Source: a bacterium
Lineage (GTDB): Bacteria > Zhuqueibacterota > Zhuqueibacteria > Residuimicrobiales > Krinioviventaceae
NCBI GenBank assembly: GCA_029561455.1
Contig: JAKQIY010000068.1
Span: 476,591 to 540,590, forward strand
Direction of reading: 5' to 3'
Length of the DNA: 64,000 nucleotides
Position numbers and translations under genes: made by a program. The notes beneath the pieces are model-generated. The model was not told where the DNA came from, made no database searches, and saw nothing but the letters and a program-made list of their open reading frames with translations. Shown here piece by piece: positions 61,142-64,000 of the stretch (position 1 is the stretch's first letter; each line of letters begins with the position of its first letter).

Positions 61142-63721
61142 ATGAAAATGAAAAAGGTTTTGCTACTTGTAACCCTGGTTTTTCCAGGTTTAATAACCAC
61201 AGGGCAAGTAACGGCTGCTGACCAAACCAGTGTTGTAAAACGCATCTATATTTGTCCCGATGATCATACCGATATGATGTGGACTGCCGATACCCTGACG
61301 TACCGCAATGAAATGCTGAAAATGCTGGATTATTATTTATACCTGGCGGACAGTACAGAAAATAATCCTGTTAATTTTCAAAGCCGCTGGAATTGTGACT
61401 GTAGTAACTGGTTACGGTTTTATGAAAAGTACCGCACTCCGCAGCAGTTCCAACGCCTGGTGGAGCGAATTCAAGACGGCCATATAAGTGTGATGAAGAA
61501 TATTGAAAACGCCAATTACGGAGGCATGCCCGCCGAGGCTGTGCTGCGCGAACTCTATTACGCCGGTTCGCTGGAACGTAGGTACAATATCTCTTTTCCC
61601 ATGGCTATGGCGCAGGAAAACCAGACCCTGGCCTGTGGTTTGCCTTCGTTATGGTCTGGGGCAGGAATAAAGTACAGTTGGCGCGGCGTGTGCGACTGCG
61701 CCACCCAAATTCCCAAATCCGGTGACCGCGAGCACCCCATTTACTGGTGGACGGGACCGGATGGCGGCAAAATCCTGCTGAAATGGTATTCTCTGCAGGG
61801 TCGGGGTGATAACCAAAGCTTGGGCGGTTATGCTGAAGCCCATAATCCATATCGCGCAATCGATTTGTGCGATTCATTATGTATGACGCCCGGCTATCCC
61901 TATAACATTGCCGCCGCTTTTGGCTACGGCTGGGATGCGCTCAGCAGTTATACCAACAGTTTTATCAAAGCGGCGCAGCAAAAAACCAATGCCGAACGGC
62001 AGGTCATCGTCTCCAATCAAGTCGACTTTTTCCGCGATTTTGAAAAGAACTATGGTGCAGAGTTGCCGGAGGTTTGCGTCTCCTACGGCAACGAATGGGA
62101 TATACTTACCGCTTCCCTTGCCGAAGTGACATCAGCTTCCAAACGTGCGGTAGAAAAACTACGTTCCGCCGAAGCTATGGCAACCCTGGTCTCTTTACAA
62201 AAACCGGCTTTCATGCAACCCTTTGCGCATGAAGGTATGCAGGCCTGGGTAAATATGGGTTTGTATTGGGAACATGATTGGACTGCCGACAGCCCGGTTA
62301 TACCCCGTAATGACCGCGCCAATTGGGCGCGTGATTTATCCAGACAGATCAATAATTATGTCGACAAACTACTTGCAGAATCGGTTAGTGAGCTTGGCGG
62401 GATGATCGCTAACCCGGAACATAAGGAAAGATTTTTTGTTTTTAATCCCCTGAACTGGAGCAGAACCGATATTGCCGATGTGAACTATACAGACAAATTA
62501 CCGGTATCGGTTATCGATTTATCCACCGGCAAACCGGCGTTTTCCCAGGTAGTTAATATTGATGGGAAACAACTGTTGCGTATTCTGGCAACGGATGTGC
62601 CGGGCGTCGGGTATAAAGTATTTGAAATCATTCACAAACAAACCAAAATTGATAACAAGGGTTTCAAAGTGGACGCCGCTAATGGTATGATGGAAAACGA
62701 ATTCTATCGCTTAAAGATAAACAGTAACGGCGCTATCACCAGTATTATCGACAAGACCAGGGCAAACCGGGAAATGGTGCAAACCGTAAACGGGTATGTT
62801 ATGAACGATCTGGGGCCGGGACAGGGCGCTCTCTCCGTTGAAAATGCCGGGCCGGTTTCGGTTACTCTTAAAGCAGTCGGCGCTGAACCATTACAGCATA
62901 CCACCCGTATTACCCTGTTCCGCAATTCCGCCCGCATCGACATCAGTAATGAGATCACCCGGAATTTTAAGGAGGTGGTCACCTGGAAGTATGCCTTTAA
63001 CCTGGATTCCCCGGATATATGGCACGAAGAGACCGGTGCCATTTTGCGCGCCAAATTGCAATCCGCCGGCGGGCATTACTCCGACCGGGCTAATAATTCA
63101 CGGTATGATTGGCTGACCATGAACCACTTTGCCTATATCAGCGATCCTCAGGGCATGGGCGTGACGCTTTCCAACCGGGATTGCAGTTTTATGCAGATCG
63201 GCAACAGTACTGTTGCAAGTCTGGATTCCGAAACTCCGCTTATCAGCGTGCTGGCCGGTGGCCAGGTGGATGGGCCAACTTTGGGTATACCGGATCAGGG
63301 CGGGGATAGTTACTTTTTACAACGATTTGCCCTGCGCTCGCACAGTCAGTTTAGCAAGGTACAAGCCATGAAATTCGCCCTGGAACATCAGAATCCATTC
63401 ACGACCGGACCAGTATCCGGCGGCAGCGCCTACCCGGAAAAGCAATTTTCGTTGCTGCAAATCTCCGATCCCGCCATTATCCTCTGGGCGCTCAAGCCGC
63501 ATGAAGACGGCATCCGCGAAAACGGTATTGTCCTGCGGGGATGGAACCTGGATGACCGGGATAAAGAATTTACTATCCAAACCATAGATAACACCTTAAA
63601 AAGCGCCCATCAATTATCCCATGTGGAAACGCCGCTAACAGAAATAAAAACAACTGTTAATAAAGTAAAAACAACTATTAATGCCAGGCAAATGCAAACC
63701 ATTGGTTTACAAATTAAATGA
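61142..63721 (+). CDS. Secreted divergent GH38-like alpha-mannosidase family protein
   Basis: An 859-residue protein with a signal peptide at about 1-27. The GH38 N-domain starts with the zinc motif H42-T-D44 (ICPDDHTDMMWT). RDGHI-like and NIENANYGGMPAEAVLRELYYAG segments follow. In the usual nucleophile region the sequence reads AMAQE159NQTLACGLPSLW, so Glu appears where many relatives have Asp. The GMQAWVNMGLYWEHDWTADS segment matches the helical bundle. From about 420 onward is the large beta domain (FVFNPLNWSRTDIADV, FYRLKINSNGAITSIIDK, VTLKAVG). It is cysteine-rich for the family. It probably removes alpha-linked sugars, but substrate and activity are uncertain. It starts 18 bases after GH95. 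Confidence 0.82.
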   Translation: MKMKKVLLLVTLVFPGLITTGQVTAADQTSVVKRIYICPDDHTDMMWTADTLTYRNEMLKMLDYYLYLADSTENNPVNFQSRWNCDCSNWLRFYEKYRTPQQFQRLVERIQDGHISVMKNIENANYGGMPAEAVLRELYYAGSLERRYNISFPMAMAQENQTLACGLPSLWSGAGIKYSWRGVCDCATQIPKSGDREHPIYWWTGPDGGKILLKWYSLQGRGDNQSLGGYAEAHNPYRAIDLCDSLCMTPGYPYNIAAAFGYGWDALSSYTNSFIKAAQQKTNAERQVIVSNQVDFFRDFEKNYGAELPEVCVSYGNEWDILTASLAEVTSASKRAVEKLRSAEAMATLVSLQKPAFMQPFAHEGMQAWVNMGLYWEHDWTADSPVIPRNDRANWARDLSRQINNYVDKLLAESVSELGGMIANPEHKERFFVFNPLNWSRTDIADVNYTDKLPVSVIDLSTGKPAFSQVVNIDGKQLLRILATDVPGVGYKVFEIIHKQTKIDNKGFKVDAANGMMENEFYRLKINSNGAITSIIDKTRANREMVQTVNGYVMNDLGPGQGALSVENAGPVSVTLKAVGAEPLQHTTRITLFRNSARIDISNEITRNFKEVVTWKYAFNLDSPDIWHEETGAILRAKLQSAGGHYSDRANNSRYDWLTMNHFAYISDPQGMGVTLSNRDCSFMQIGNSTVASLDSETPLISVLAGGQVDGPTLGIPDQGGDSYFLQRFALRSHSQFSKVQAMKFALEHQNPFTTGPVSGGSAYPEKQFSLLQISDPAIILWALKPHEDGIRENGIVLRGWNLDDRDKEFTIQTIDNTLKSAHQLSHVETPLTEIKTTVNKVKTTINARQMQTIGLQIK

Positions 63722-63747
63722 AAAAAGATAATGCTTAATGTACGCAC

Positions 63748-63786
63748 GCACATTATTTAACAAATCCGTGCACATTATTTAACAAA
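63748..63786. repeat. Short direct repeat after the GH38-like gene
   Basis: GCACATTATTTAACAAA occurs at 63748-63764 and again at 63770-63786, 22 bases apart. No further copies are visible in the window. Confidence 0.7.
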
Positions 63787-63819
63787 AAATATAAAGCTAA
63801 GTTCAATAAATTGCAATAA

Positions 63820-63855
63820 AAAAAGGCGTATAAATCCGGTTTTATACGCCTTTTT
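63820..63855. terminator. Bidirectional rho-independent terminator
   Basis: A perfect 15-bp stem (AAAAAGGCGTATAAA / TTTATACGCCTTTTT) with a TCCGGT loop. It ends the plus-strand operon and lies 18 bases past the stop of the convergent minus-strand gene. Confidence 0.9.
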
Positions 63856-63872
63856 GATGCTTGTAACGGGGA

Positions 63873-64000
63873 TTAATTGACCATCAAACCTACTTTCCTT
63901 TGCGTGCGGCCTATGTATTTGTGGTATGCGCCGGAGCCGGTCCAGTCCCAGATGGGGGAATTGTTTGCTGTACAGCCACCGGTGACAAGGGGGTTTGTAC
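63873..64000 (-). CDS. C-terminal fragment of a minus-strand gene of unknown function
   Basis: An open frame enters from the right edge and stops at 63873-63875. The 41 visible residues read in part NPLVTGGCTANNSPIWDWTG and end QRKVGLMVN. The terminator at 63820-63855 lies just beyond the stop, which supports a real gene end. No family is recognised from so little sequence. Confidence 0.6.
   Translation of the reverse strand, partial: TNPLVTGGCTANNSPIWDWTGSGAYHKYIGRTQRKVGLMVN

Noticed and set aside
1..64000. CRISPR arrays, tRNA or rRNA genes, insertion sequences, phage or integrase genes
   Set aside because: None was seen by eye: no regularly spaced direct repeats, no transposase or integrase reading frame and no cloverleaf or rRNA-like sequence.

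Overview
The window looks like chromosome of a free-living, saprophytic Gram-negative bacterium of the Fibrobacterota-Chlorobiota-Bacteroidota (FCB) side of the tree, most likely a Calditrichota, KSB1 or Ignavibacteriota-type lineage. Two secreted proteins (a CotH-family protein and a GH18 chitinase) end in a PNPFN-type C-terminal sorting domain, many exported proteins have Tat or lipoprotein signals, and no SusC/SusD pair is present. The lineage is an inference; no rRNA or tRNA gene lies in the window. Base composition is moderate and intergenic regions are AT-rich.

Layout. 1-5.3 kb: a partial CBM9-type protein, a CotH-family secreted protein and a sulfatase. 6.1-16.5 kb: a chitin/N-acetylglucosamine locus, all on the minus strand: GH18 chitinase, sodium:solute symporter and GH20 hexosaminidase as one operon, then a ROK repressor, a ROK sugar kinase, and a fusion of glucosamine-6-phosphate deaminase with a PIG-L/LmbE deacetylase-like domain. 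Two promoters of this locus have near-ideal -35/-10 boxes with the same palindrome lying on the -10. 16.7-23.8 kb: signalling genes, namely a receiver-kinase hybrid, a sigma-54 activator and a 1378-residue kinase with about seven PAS domains and a GAF domain. 24.5-27.2 kb: typA and an orphan trpF-like gene. 27.9-39.9 kb: mixed single genes, including a CrtO-like membrane acyltransferase, an SGNH hydrolase, exported sugar isomerase and oxidoreductase proteins, a CE15 esterase, a SET-domain protein, an iron-sulfur protein, a six-hairpin glycosidase, a YcaQ/AlkZ-type DNA glycosylase and a lipoprotein.

40.1-48.1 kb: a tightly overlapping minus-strand operon for a membrane complex related to group 4 hydrogenases and complex I. 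Its large subunit has lost all four nickel-binding cysteines, so it fits an energy-converting hydrogenase-related (Ehr) complex. The first gene of the operon encodes an HTH protein fused to a PtsN-like EIIA domain. 48.3-63.7 kb: a plus-strand block of secreted carbohydrate-active enzymes (an unassigned probable TIM-barrel hydrolase, GH42, GH43, CE2, GH10 xylanase, GH95, GH38-like), with a PEP-carboxykinase-like P-loop protein and a degenerate metallopeptidase-like lipoprotein at its left end. Together with the CE15 esterase at 31 kb this suggests breakdown of decorated plant xylan or xyloglucan-like polymers.

The most novel items are the cysteine-less hydrogenase-like complex coupled to a PtsN-HTH regulator, the PEPCK-like protein, the 588-residue uncharacterised hydrolase, the deaminase-deacetylase fusion in a locus lacking nagA, and a composite repeat at 56.1-56.4 kb whose flanking hairpins differ by compensatory changes.
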